Shown: positions 20,991-32,739 of the stretch, in pieces
Position numbering within the stretch: the stretch's first letter is position 1
Layout: the number at the start of each line of letters is the position of its first letter
DNA from: Sindora glabra
Taxonomy: Eukaryota; Streptophyta; Magnoliopsida; Fabales; Fabaceae
Direction of reading: 5' to 3'
NCBI GenBank assembly: GCA_020226215.1
Contig: CM035226.1
Location: 91,164,895-91,228,894, forward strand
Length of the DNA stretch: 64,000 bases
Notes under the pieces: model-generated
Told to the model about the DNA's origin: nothing
The model's input: only the letters and a program-made list of their open reading frames with translations
Database searches by the model: none
Translations under genes and position numbers: made by a program

Positions 20991-22380
20991 TCCCAATTTT
21001 TTTTTTTCTCTGGGTTTTTGGTATTCAGGTTTTATTTTATTGGAACCGGACTAATCGGAATTAATATGAACCGGACCCCTTTCACATTAATTCATATATA
21101 GCAGGTTTGATTTTCATGGATTTTTATTATTTAGTGCTTTCAAGAGGTTATTTCGTGTACTATATTTGTTGTTCCCCCGTTGTTCTACTTAAATTGCAGG
21201 AGTTCATGTAGATGATACCGCATAACCTGATTTTAGCTGTGATACAAAAATGACTCAGACCGTCTTATTCCTTTTTTATTCTTTGCATAAATTATATTTA
21301 CTTTTTCTTATGTTCAATTTAATTACATTTGGCTAGAATTTAATTTAAATTTTAATTATAATCAAATTATGATTTTTTATGAATATTTTTTATTTAAATT
21401 AGGATTTTAAATTAGAATTTTTTTCCTTAAGCAATTTTTTAATGCCTATAAATATGTTATATTTTAGCAAAAATAATTTTTCAAGGAATCGAGACAAGAG
21501 AATTTGTACTTGTAACTATAGAATTATCTGAAATTTTACAATTTATTTTAACTCTTTTTAATAAAATTATTTGTATTGAGAATAAAGAGTATATATATAT
21601 ATCAATTTTGAGAATATATACATTCAATTAGAGAAATATTGTGAGATATTTTAAATATGAGTTGTAGAGTAAATAAATACTTTGTAATCTTTTTTTTATT
21701 TCTTCTAATGAATTTTGTTTATTGTCTTCATTTATATAATAAGTTAAAAGTTAAATCACGTTAAATATTTCAACATTATTTTTAAAAAGATACATTTACC
21801 TCTTTTAATTTTCAAAGTATAGAAAGTGCGTAAACGTATGTTTAAGATAAACTGAGGGAAGATGAATATATATAAAATAAGAGATTAGTATTTTCTAAAA
21901 AAAGGAAAGGATGTAAGTATAATTAAATTAAATCTTAAAAATAATAAAGTATAATTTACCCTTTCTCTTTTAGTTTCCCTTCGTCCCTTGCTGTAATTGC
22001 CAAGAGTGTCCGGCACTGTTAGTCTAATGCGAGATGCTTTATTTCTGTACTTGATCACGTGGCAAAGTGTACACTAATTCATTTTGGGGGGGGGAAAATT
22101 ACCCTCTAATTTATTTGCAATCCGTGAATAACTCTCTTACTTTTAAAAATGTACAATATACACATTAAGACTCTCACTCTTAATCCTTAATTTCTCATGT
22201 TACTGCTTTAATTTTAAATAAATCTGGCGGAGCTTCATAAAGCCATAGGGGTCTTGACCCTCAAAATATTTAAAAGTATATATTAATATGAAAAACGTTT
22301 TAAAAATATTTTTATATAAACTATTTGACTCCCTAAAATTTTTTAATCTCGGTGGAATATTAAATTAAGATCTGTCATTA
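20991..22380. other. Spacer
   Basis: No gene is supported. 21000-21250 is moderately AT-rich with an intron-like TTTTTGGTATTCAG. The rest is AT-rich. A G9 run occurs at about 22085-22094. Confidence 0.5.
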
Positions 22381-22382
22381 CG

Positions 22383-22957
22383 ATTCCATTTCGTACAATT
22401 AGCTGATAGCTGATAAGTTACTTAGTAACCGATAACTAATAGTTGATAAACTAACTAAAGTGTTTCGTAAAATTAGCTATTGAACTAATTGAAATTGTAA
22501 AATAATATAAAAATATATATTAATAGAAATATATATAATTAAAATAATTTATATTTGTCTAAAAATTAAATTATATTAATTTAATTAAAAAGTTTAAAAT
22601 AAAAGTATAATTTTTAATATTTAATTAATTATGTTTTATAAGCTTATATATTTATTCACTTATATAATTTTTATTTTATTATTTATTATAAAATTATAGT
22701 TACTTAAAATATAATTAAATATATTTTTTAAAAATTACTTAAATTTATATTACAAAAGATATGGATTGTAAATTTAAAAAAAAGAATAAGGATAGATTTG
22801 GAAAGAATTTAAAAAAATAGTAACTCATAAATTATAGGCTACTCTAGATAATTCATAAGTTAGTGCGAGAAATACCTCTAAAAACTAATTTATAGCTTAT
22901 CAATTAGGTCAATAAATTATAAGTTAACTTATTTGTTGTGTAAAATGGAGCCTATGT
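22383..22957. mobile_element. hAT-like MITE
   Basis: The left end ATTCCATTTCGTACAATTAG and the right end, read in reverse complement as GGCTCCATTTTACACAACAA, are inverted relatives (TCCATTT...ACAA shared). The interior repeats words such as AGCTGATAGCTGATAAGTTA and their reverse relatives near the right end (CTTATCAATTAGGTC). It is about 575 bp, AT-rich and non-coding. No certain target duplication. Confidence 0.55.
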
Positions 22958-23009
22958 CTAATCATGGCCTTTCATATTTTTGCTTCTTATAGAATGCAAA
23001 TATATAAAG

Positions 23010-23300
23010 AGAAAATTACTTTAACTTCCTTTCTTATTTTCAAAACCTACATAATTTTTTTCTCTATTTTTAAAATAAATAAATAAAAATACATAAACCT
23101 TTCTTAAAATATTGAAAACTTACATAGACCTCTTTTCTATTTTTAAAATTTACACAAACTAGAGAGTAGGTTTGTATAAATTTTTAATATTTTAAGAGAG
23201 GTCTGTGTACTTTTATTTATTTATTTTGAAAAGAAAGGGAAGATTTGTATAAGTTTTGAAAATAAATGGAATGTCTGTGTAGATTTTCAATACTTGAGGA
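23010..23300. repeat. Large imperfect inverted repeat (hairpin element)
   Basis: A left arm of about 115 bp (23017-23130) and a right arm (about 23165-23285) are reverse-complement copies, sharing TATTTTCAAAACYTA, AAAATAAATAAATAAAA and CTTAAAATATTRAAAAYTTA. Within each arm a 35-40 bp unit with the pattern AAACYTACATARACCT recurs. A single-arm relative occurs at about 27297-27420. Transcription could give a long double-stranded RNA. Confidence 0.7.
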
Positions 23301-23713
23301 AAAGTCAGAATATTTTTCTCATATATAAAAGCATTGTTTTAACTTTCAAAGCACCCAGTTGTAACATAAATCATGCAAGGAAGTTGTTAGGAATGCTTGG
23401 AATCAAAGTTGGCCAGGTTCAATGGCTTATTAACTTGTTAATAAAATCAACCAAACTAGGAATGCTTTACTAAAAAGGATAATGCTTGTTTTAGGAATTG
23501 CAAGCTAAATGTAAAGAACTTGAAAAAGAACTGAATCAGTTATAGAATTGGCTTAATTTAATAATTATGTGGCAAGAAAAATCATTAAGGGAATAATTAG
23601 AATCCTACTTCATGACTATAGAAATAAGGGATACTTTCACTTGATTTTCAATTACAAAAGATTAAAAAAAATGAATTGAACAACTTAAATGCTTGCAATG
23701 ATACCTTTAATAT

Positions 23714-23858
23714 TTTAAAATTTAGGGTGACATAATAAGTTTTCAAATCATTAAATTAAAATTATTTAATTATAAGTTTTTATTTTTTAATGAATATGAT
23801 CAAACAATTTCTATCTAATGATTTTTGAAATTGTCATATTACCCCCAAATTTTAGAAC
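23714..23858. mobile_element. MITE-like insertion inside the LINE, family A copy 2
   Basis: The left arm TTAAAATTTAGGGTGACATA and the right arm in reverse complement (TTCTAAAATTTGGGGGTAAT, ATGACAATTTC) are imperfect inverted repeats. The unit sits between LINE linker sequence and the RT block, and resembles the unit at 13087-13236. Confidence 0.55.
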
Positions 23859-24223
23859 TCTTAACACACTATAAAATTCAACAATAACTTAAGGATCAAC
23901 ATAGGAATTGACATCAGGATTAAGTGATCCTTTATGGTTTTGCTATGTAATATTTCCAAAATTTGCTTAGACACATTCAAGTTCAATTGTCCTTTTATGG
24001 ATCGGAGTAAAATAGATATCCCTATTTTGCCTTCATCTTATCTGATGATACTCACTACACCATTCATTATAAAGGAAATTCAAGAAATTGTTTTCAAAAT
24101 TCATCCAAATAAGGCATTTGGGCTAGATGGATTTCTAGTTCATTTCTATTTGCAATTCAAGAACATTGTTGGCCTATAAGTACATGATATGATGTTATCT
24201 TTCTTAGCAAAGGGTTATTTACT

Positions 24224-24373
24224 AAAGGAAATTTTTATATTGCACCAATTTTGCTAATGCAGCTCCAAGATAAAAGGCTTGAATTTATTGATTTGTGCAA
24301 TATTACACACAAGTCAATAAATCCAAGCCTTCTATCTTAGTGGTCTAATGAGTGTACCATGAAATTTTCCTTA
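24224..24373. mobile_element. Foldback MITE inside the LINE
   Basis: Arms of about 70 bp (24225-24298 and 24307-24373) pair with each other: AAGGAAATTTT with AAGGAAAATTTC at the tips, and AAGGCTTGAATTTATTGATT with AAGGCTTGGATTTATTGACT near a loop of about 10 nt. LINE RT homology is interrupted exactly here (LAKGYLLKE before, LNQTNIHLIPK after), showing an insertion. Confidence 0.7.
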
Positions 24374-25969
24374 ATTAAGAAGTGCCGACGATGCACTAGT
24401 GGCACCAACATACTATCAAATAAAGCTTTGAATCAAACAAACATCCATTTGATTCCTAAAAGAGTTATTTAAGAACTACTAAGTCTATACAATGTAAGTT
24501 ATAAATTTATTTCTAGAATATTGGTCTTAAGATTACAAGAAATTTTGAATGACTTAATATTCCTTTATGAAAATGATTTTAAGGGTTGTCTTATTATTGA
24601 TAATATTTTTATAGCCACTAAAATTATTCATTACATAAATCAATCTAGAATGGAAGCTTTAAAGATTGAGTTCCACAAAGCATATGATAGCCTTGGTTGA
24701 AATTTTTAAAGAAAAGGTCTTCAATATATGGATTTTCCTTATAATTAGGTCTAAATTCTAATAGATTATGTAACCCTAATCATTTAAAATTTTAGTGATG
24801 ATGAACAAATTGATACAATTTTCTTTAAAAGAAGGATGAGGCAAGGGACCCTCTATTCCCTTGTTTATTTCTTCTATAAGTTAATGTGCCCTATGTTTTT
24901 ATTTTTAAGGTAGAGAAAGAGAAAACAAGTCCAATGTGTCAAGATTAGTAAAAAGGCTTTTATAATAACCTATATCTTTTATGTAGATGATTTAAAATTA
25001 TGTTTTAAGGCTATACCAAAGCTTGTTGTCACATAAATCATATTCTTATGGAGTCTAAAACTCAGTCAAGATTAAGCATTAATAAAAATAAGTTAGAATT
25101 GTGGTTTAACCTTTTCTTAGAGTATGTGTTGTATAACAAATAGGAAAATATTTAGGGATATCTATAATTGATGCAAGCAATAAAAGGGAGATTAGAAATC
25201 TCATGTTAGAGAATTTCTAAGGGATTATAAGGTTAGAAAGCAAGAACTTTATCCTAATAAAGAAGATTGATATTAAGTAAAGCTGTGTTGTAAATTTCAA
25301 CTAACTTACCAAGTGGCCAAAACAAAACTCTAAATGTCCTAAATTTGGTGGATGCAAACTTGGATTAGGAAAAATTAATAAGGTGAGGTTAATACTAAAA
25401 GAAAGATGCATTTATTATTATAGAAAAATTTAAAAACTCCAATATAAGATGAAAGTTTAGGGTTTGTAAATATAAGCTACTTTAATGAGGCAATGTTAGC
25501 TAAATAATTATGGAGAATTATGTCTAATTTTAACATAATGGTAAGTCAAATGATGATCCAAAAATATGATAATCATGGATGCTGGTAATTTGAGTTCGTA
25601 AAGGTGGAAAGTAGTCCAATGAGTAAGAGAGATTATCATAAAATAGCTACAATTGCAAGTAAGGGATGGAAATTTAATCCTTGTTAGAAGTAGGTTCTAA
25701 TAGGTTTACAACTTAAAAGCCTTCCTGATTAATTTCGCAAGAAAAATAAAGAGAATATATTCTCAATTCCACACTTCTGCTAAATTATGCACTAATGTCC
25801 ACCTATTTGTTCCCATTTTTTATAATAACCTAGTGAAAGCAATAAAATATATTTTGGTTTTTTGCCTATGCACAATTGAAGATCATTAATAAAGTTAAAC
25901 AATATTGTAGGAATTCTTGACTTTCTTTTATAACAAATATTTGATTGGATCCTTTTTATCATAACAAAC

Positions 25970-26240
25970 TAAAAAGTAAACCAAACCTATCTTTCTTAAC
26001 CTAACATAATGTTCATAAATTAAGACCTTCTTTTACCAAGCCTAATGTCCAATCAACTTAAGCCCAATTTTATCTTGAATAACTCTTAATACCATTAGAA
26101 TCTATAAGAAACTTCTAAAATCTACAATTAAGGATTGTCATAATATGAGGATACCACCTATATATAGAAGTCATGATTATTTGATTAAGGCAGACTAGAA
26201 ACTTTAGTCCTACCTAGTGTAATACAAAATTATTATTGAC
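25970..26240 (+). repeat. Candidate LTR fragment, copy 1
   Basis: About 265 bp is repeated in direct orientation at 30018-30283. Shared words include TTCTTTTACCAAGCCTAATG, TATTAGAATCTA and TATATAGAAGT, the last part of a TATA-like run typical of an LTR promoter. The copies are clearly diverged. They could be LTR remnants of one element (internal about 3.8 kb) or two independent fragments of one family. Confidence 0.5.
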
Positions 26241-26507
26241 ATCTTTGTGGCTTTCCTAGCCATACTTCTTAACCAAAAAGAGTCTTTTTCCTTTTTATAA
26301 CCACCACAACAATGGAAAAAAATATCATTAGCTTTGAAATTCTACATAAATCTTTTCCAAGTTCTCAAATGATTATCGTAATAAAAAAAAGCTTCATAAG
26401 CTAAAGAATTTTCCTTCTAATCTTTCTTTACTTATTACTTTTTTTATCCTCTAGCAATGATCCTAAAGTCCTTTAAATTTTCTCATTGGCAAATTATTTT
26501 CTTTTTG

Positions 26508-26521
26508 CACTACTATAAAAT
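26508..26521 (+). other. Orphan CACTA-type terminus
   Basis: The 14-bp word CACTACTATAAAAT is identical to the terminal sequence of the CACTA-like element ending at 60240 (reverse complement). No matching opposite end is seen nearby, so this is a truncated element or a chance match. Confidence 0.4.
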
Positions 26522-29240
26522 TTTCTTAATTTAACTCATCTTTGACATCAAACGCCTATGAATCCATAATAGTAAGTGTGAACTTTTCTTTATTGTTGCA
26601 ATTTTTGCTTAATTCTAAGTCCATAATTATGGGAATCATGCATATTTTGTTTTGTTTGATTTGCTTATCCAACTATTTTAGATCTATAATAGTTTACCTA
26701 TCCAAAGTAATTGGTTATTTATTTTAATTAATAGCTAATTCAATTTATTATTCCTACTTCCCTGATTAAAGCTTATCAAATTTGCTTAACATATAGTGGA
26801 TCATGTTTAAGAAACTTCCTTGCTAATTTAGATCTATCTATTTAGAATATGGTTAAATTCATCTGTGTATAAGACTAACTTTAATAATTAATAAGCAAAA
26901 GAACAAGATGTTTGTTTTTTGTGTTACCGACATTGATTAGTTATAAAGTATTGCAACTACAATTAATATAGTCTAATCCATGTACATTATCTTTCAATTT
27001 ATACTGATGGTTTGGAAGGTAATTACTAAAGTTATATTAATATCTAATTATCCCTCATCATGTTTGTGGTTGTCATTCATGTAATAGTATATTACTAATG
27101 AGTAATTAATCACATTCCCTAAAAATAGGTTAATCATCATGTTTGTGGTTGTCATTCATGTAATAGTATATTACTAATAAGTAATTAATCATATTCCCTA
27201 AAAATAGGTTAATCATATAATCTGAAGGCATAGCTGGCAATATGATATCCTTGTTTTAAATAACTTAATTCTTTCCATATTAAGAAAAACATAGAGTAAA
27301 TTATCCTATCCCTCTCCTTAAGCTTTTGAAAAATCCATGAACCTCCTCTCTTATTTAAAATCCTACATAAACCTCCCCTAATATGAAAATAACATTACAC
27401 ATAATCTCATTTTAGATTAGTGGTGTTAAATTCCATTAAGTCAATCAAAATTTAACCATAAACCCTATAAATACCCTTCTCTCCTTATGTAAAGCTCTTT
27501 TTAGCTTCTATCAAATTAAGCCACTTAAATCGACAATTTATATATGCAAATATTAAAATTAAATAAAAGCAAAATACCATATAATTAGCTAGCCACTCAT
27601 TTTTATTTTCATTTTACATTTGTCTCTTCCTTCTCTTCTTCTTTCCAAGTATGTAATAAGAAAGATGGAGAGAAATAAAGAATAATACCTTATTGTTTGA
27701 AAAAATTTCTTTGTGAAAATTTTGACTTTGCATTGGTTTATTTGCACCCTCTTCAAAAAGATTAAGTGTATTAATTTTCTCATAGCATTAATTGTGAAAT
27801 TTTTTTGATAAAAATCATCATAAAGATCTATATTTCTATGCTTTGTTAGGTTCAATTAAGCCATTTTCATGGCTTTGTTTACCTTTCCTTATAAATTTCT
27901 CTAGGAACCACTTGCTTGTAGTTTTTTTTTTATTGCTTTTAAGACTAGGATTTTGAGATTAATGAGGTTGTATATTTCTACTTCCTAATGTCATTAATAC
28001 TTTACAAACACTATGAATAAAAAGTCTAAGCTTTTCTCTCTAGAAAACAATTCATTAAAGTTTTGATTTTTGTTATTTGATTCTCTTCCCCTACACCTTA
28101 ATATGAGGATTAGACTATTGTAATGTGAAAACCAAAGCTTTATAAACAAGTTTTCTAATCCATTTTCTCCATAGATGGGTTTTCAAAATTGAAATTGAAA
28201 TGGATTAAGAGAAAGCTTCAACTAAATCAAGGGTAATATTGAACTTTCATAATTTATTTATAAAAATAAATTTAAAAAAATACCATCTTAGCATCAAATT
28301 GCAATATTCCTAATGCTTTACCATTTTCAAGATTGATGTGTATGATCTTAAATAAGAGAGAAGGTCCATGTATTTTTGAAAAATTTAAAAGGTGCAAAGT
28401 AATTTACTTAAATATATATGAAATTCAAAATTTGAAATTCTTTGAAATGGTGTGATTCTTTCCTTTTTGAAAGATTGTAATGTGATTATTTTATTATGCT
28501 TAAAAGATTGCCTTTATTTCACTTGATATCATGTTTGAAATTATTTCAAGTAATGTGATTCTTTCATTATGTTTAAAATATATACTTCCTTTTTTACATC
28601 ATAGATGATTTTAAATATATGTTTATCTTAATTTTTTACATATTTATCATAACTTTACTAAATAATTATCACATACTTGCAAGCAAAATATTATCACATT
28701 CTATTTCCTATATTATAGCTCAAAATTTTTGTATTAGCTTTTTACAAGACAAAATCAAAACATGAAAAGTACTCATAATTTTAATTATTAGCTTTGAATC
28801 TTTATTAATAACATCTATATATTTTGATAGCATATCCAACATGGCTATTCATGACATAAAAAAGAACCAAATATTATTATTTATTACTTTTACTAACCAC
28901 TTTTAAATTTAACAAAGGCCCTAAATGATGTTTAAAGGAAGAATAAGATATTCCTTTAAATATTATGCCCTACCCATTAAGGCTATGCAACTTGTTATTA
29001 AAAGTTAATTTAAGAAGATTTTAAGTTAACCCGTTATTCTCTTTTTACAGAGTGTCGCCTACCATATATAAGCCTAGATGGGAAGGTAGAAGAACCTATA
29101 TGACAAGTATTATCCTAATTTCAAACTATATATTAATTTAAACTCATTTTAAATTATTACTAACTTTACTATCAAAATGTCAAGGATCTTTTAACAATGA
29201 TCAATTGGTTAAGTTAAAGTAAATAAAGTTAGATAAAAAA
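26522..29240. other. Repeat-derived AT-rich region without genes
   Basis: No coding region is supported. It includes the 79-bp tandem repeat at 27057-27214 and a single-arm relative of the 23010 hairpin at 27297-27420. The remainder (27430-29240) is probably retroelement debris that I cannot assign. Confidence 0.5.
27057..27214. repeat. 79-bp tandem duplication
   Basis: Two nearly identical units (27057-27135, 27136-27214) contain TTTGTGGTTGTCATTCATG and TTCCCTAAAAATAGGTTAAT. Only a few differences are seen, so the duplication is recent. Confidence 0.93.
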
Positions 29241-29288
29241 TAAAATTTTAAAAATTAGATAAATAAGTTATGAGTTTATAATATAAAA

Positions 29289-29600
29289 GCCCAAATGGAA
29301 CTCTTTTAACACCTAAAGCTTGAGTGAAACTCCTTTGGTAATAGAGTAAATAACTCGATAAAGTCAAGAAGGGGCTCCCCCAACAATCGAATTGGTTTAT
29401 CAGTCTATAAGCCAAAACAAAAATCCTTTGACACACAAAAAGCCTAAGTGGAACTCTTTTAACAATTAAGTAAATGATTCAAAATGAAATCCAAGAGGAA
29501 CTCCCCCAATATTTGAACTAACCCATCAGATAAAAGCCTAAAATAAATATTCTAGCATTAAGCTCAAAAGATAATTTTTCAGCATTTGAAAAACTTAAGT
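29289..29600. repeat. Diverged tandem repeats, period about 152 bp
   Basis: The word AGCCCAAATGGAACTCTTTTAA (29289) recurs as AGCCTAAGTGGAACTCTTTTAA (29441), with a shared GGRRCTCCCCCAAYAWT block in each unit and shorter related words to about 29720. The array lies just upstream of the second candidate LTR fragment (30018), the position where several Tat/Retand-type gypsy elements carry 3' tandem repeats. Confidence 0.65.
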
Positions 29601-30017
29601 GTAACTCCCTCAACAAAAATAAAATTTAAGAGAACTTCTTCGATGTCAAAAAATATAAAAAGACTAAAATAACTTCTTTGACACTATGTTCAAATCTCTC
29701 TACAAAAAAACCCATTGGAGGCCATTCACCGTATAAGCTAAATGAAAATACTAAAAGAAGGCTCATTAAAAGCCAACATTATGCACAAAGTAAAGGTCAT
29801 TTAAGTTATTATCTAAATGAAAAATAAAGAAATCAAATGGCTAAGATCAAACTAATTGAATTACACAGATTTGCTCAAGGAATAGACCCTTAATGGCTAT
29901 TAAAAGAAACATTTACAAGTCTTGATACGTGAAATAATACATTCTATAGTGGCAATGGAAAGCTATGGTAAGTGACATTGAACATCTAACTAAACCCTTT
30001 TATTTGAATAGATTAAA

Positions 30018-30283
30018 GAGCAAACTCAACCCATGTTTCTAAACCCAACATAACATTCATTAAATGGAATTTTCTTTTACCAAGCCTAATGTTCAATTGA
30101 AATTAAGATCAATTTCCTCTCGGATGACTCCTAATACTATTAGAATCTACTAGAAACTTTTAAAATTTATAACTAAGGACCTTCACAACATAAGGATGCC
30201 ATTGTATATAGAAGTTATAGTCATTTGATCAAGGCAAATTGAAAACCATAATCTTACCAAATATAATACAAAATTATCACTTT
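30018..30283 (+). repeat. Candidate LTR fragment, copy 2
   Basis: Direct-repeat partner of 25970-26240, sharing TTCTTTTACCAAGCCTAATG and the TATATAGAAGT word. It is preceded by the tandem array at 29289-29600, consistent with a 3' LTR on the plus strand. Confidence 0.5.
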
Positions 30284-31969
30284 TTGAGATCCATTTAAGG
30301 CTCTATTAATAACTTAACCCTATAATAATCCTTAATCCCTAATACTTTCTTGTTATGACAAATTATTTGGCATAAGGTTATATTGATCATTAGCATTAAC
30401 CATATCTCCATTTGTAGGTTCATTTAGCCAAGCAAGTACAAGATAATTATCAGTTACAAAATTAACTAAAGAATTAGATAGCAAAGTATTAGGTAGCCTT
30501 TCAAGAAAAAAATATTGCATTTTCATTAATAGTAGCCTATTAAATATTAATAAGATGATAAAGCACACTATTAAAATAAAGCATGATAGAAGTAATTTTT
30601 CTTTCAAGGTATTCAGTAAAAATAATGGCTTATCCAATGTAATGAACTTAGTTTAGATCAACAATAACAAAGCATTAAACATATGTTAAATTTAAGTTAA
30701 TTGTTATTGAGTATTAGCCTCAATATAATTAACTATCCATCTGCATATGTGTAACTTTTGTTCAATATGACTATGGGTAAAAGACATTTTAAATACTCAT
30801 TTATATTTGCATTGCATCTAAACCGATATTTATTATCTAAATTTTATGAGAAACCTATAAAGAGATGTTGTAGTAGTCAAATCCTTACTTTAACCTATAA
30901 ATACTAGAGATTATAAGGATAATCTATAAGCTAATCCACCACTCAACTAGTCCCATTAAATTTCCCAAATACTCTGCAAAGTTAACAATCATGTATTCCT
31001 TATAAAGCTCCCATATTTGAACTCAATTAGAGATACTCTACATATACAAGTTATTTAATTACATATTAGGCTCTATAGAATAAAATGTATGACAACACTC
31101 TTGATAACCTAAAGTCCATTAGCATAAATAGTCCCGATACTTTGTTCTTTCAAAGTAAAACACATAAGCTTTATTAATAGAATAAAAGATAACCAAGAGA
31201 GGTTCTTTAGTGATCTAATTGCCATGAGCAACTTGAAGAAATTTACATTATACTTACTTTCTCACATAGAGCAAGGAATTTATTATAGATAAAAATTTTC
31301 GAATAATATGTGCATGAATTAACTTTGCCAACAAATTCACCCAAGGCCATGAATTTTTTTTAATATATAGATCATGGACTTAATTTACTTAATGTTTATG
31401 GTATATATTATTTTTAAAGATAGGGAAAAATAACATTTACATTGCAACTATTTTTCAATTCTTCATATTTGTTTTACAATACAAAAAATGATAATAATTG
31501 CTTTTTCATTATATATGTTTTAAAAATATAAAATATATAAGAGAATAATTGTTGGAAATAATTAAATGTTAAAATACAATTGAACTTAATGATCTCCAAA
31601 AATGAGAAAACTATATCCAATGTAAGATTTTGAATAAAATATTTAAGTTGATTTAAAAATTCATCATTATCTTCTTCTTTTTTCAAAACTCTTTCTTGTT
31701 TTCTTATACTCTATCCTGAGATTATATAGCATAGTAGTAATTTTGACCAAACATCAACGACTTTAAGTTAGTGTAAAGATACTAAAAAATACAACATATA
31801 TATCATACAAACTTATAAAGTAAATAAACTATTGTGCATAAAGTAAAATATATTATAAATTAAGTAATTGTCATATAAATCCTAGATTACTAATTTCTAT
31901 AAAAGGAATTCATCTCATGCATAAAGATATGCTCATGATTGATTCTTGTGATTATATTCATTAAAGGTT
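30284..31969. other. Unassigned AT-rich region
   Basis: No supported gene. Minus-strand open frames of 70-94 codons (30353-30637, 31474-31686) have no recognisable domain and low-complexity composition. Probably old retroelement sequence. Confidence 0.5.
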
Positions 31970-32400
31970 CGAGATGATGACTAGTAACAATAACAAAGAT
32001 GGCAGATTCATTGATGGCAAAGATAGAGATTAACTTCCATCATTTTTCACTTTTTATCACTCATCAAGTGTATCATAGTTTGGTCAATGATCTGTGGTTT
32101 GAGATTAAAGTTTTAAGATGATGCTTGATGGAAGCAGCAAAAATGATGGTATTATTAATGGAAACAACAATAGAAGCTAACTTTTATCCATTTTTACTTT
32201 CCATCCTGCATCAGGTGGTGTCAAACCTTGATAAGCCTATGTTTTAAGATTCAAAGTTGGAAATGACAACTAGTAGCAATAATAAAGATGGCGACATCAA
32301 TAATAGCAATAGTTAAGACTGATTTTCATCGCTTTCCACTTTCTGTCTTAAGTTAAATAGTGTAAAATTTTGGTCAATGGTCTAAAGTTAGATCCAAGTT
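31970..32400. repeat. Diverged tandem repeats, period about 143 bp
   Basis: Three and a half units start near 31970, 32095, 32237 and 32380. Each contains a GATGAYRACTAGTARCAAT-like block, then AAAGATGG, a TTTTYACTTTYTRTC block and TTTGGTCAATGRTCT. Identity is moderate, so the array is old. Non-coding. Confidence 0.65.
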
Positions 32401-32739
32401 TTAAGATAGCAATAGGTGACAATGGCAAAGGTAGAAAAAACCTTCCCATTGATGATGATCATTGGTTTAAAGCTCTTTAGGTGGTGATACAAGCTTAAAA
32501 AATAAAGATATAAGCTTAATAAAAAAAAAGATAACTCACAAGCTTTATGAGATCCAAACATGTTCGCTAGCTTGAGAGTCAATATTAATAAAATTTATTT
32601 AGGTGATAAAAAAACCATGTTGAAAATGGTTCCTACAATTAACTTGTTAATTGATTAACCTTCATTATTTAAATCAATTATTATCGAAGATTCATTTTTG
32701 TCATTTTATCAATTAAGATAGGCTTTTTATAAAAATGCC

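Larger units (their letters stand above)
23370..25720 (+). pseudogene. LINE (L1-type) ORF2 reverse transcriptase fossil
   Basis: Successive LINE ORF2 landmarks appear on the plus strand in different frames. Upstream linker: VRNAWNQSWPGS near 23390. RT block: TPFIIKEIQEIVFKIHPNKA then FGLDGF (23934-24176; the family has KAPGPDGF). NQTNIHLIPK and YKFISRILVLRLQEILNDL (24440-24560). KAYDSLGWNFLKK (about 24680). RQGT (24837). The catalytic FYVDD box (about 24980). The C-terminal GLGFVNISYFNEAMLAK (about 25455). Many stops and frameshifts, plus two MITE insertions, make it long dead. LINEs retrotranspose by target-primed reverse transcription. Outer ends and the poly(A) tail could not be fixed. Confidence 0.85.

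Noticed and set aside
24265..24345. A miRNA gene
   Set aside because: The hairpin is part of a foldback MITE interrupting the LINE. No known miRNA sequence was recognised, so it is reported only as a MITE.
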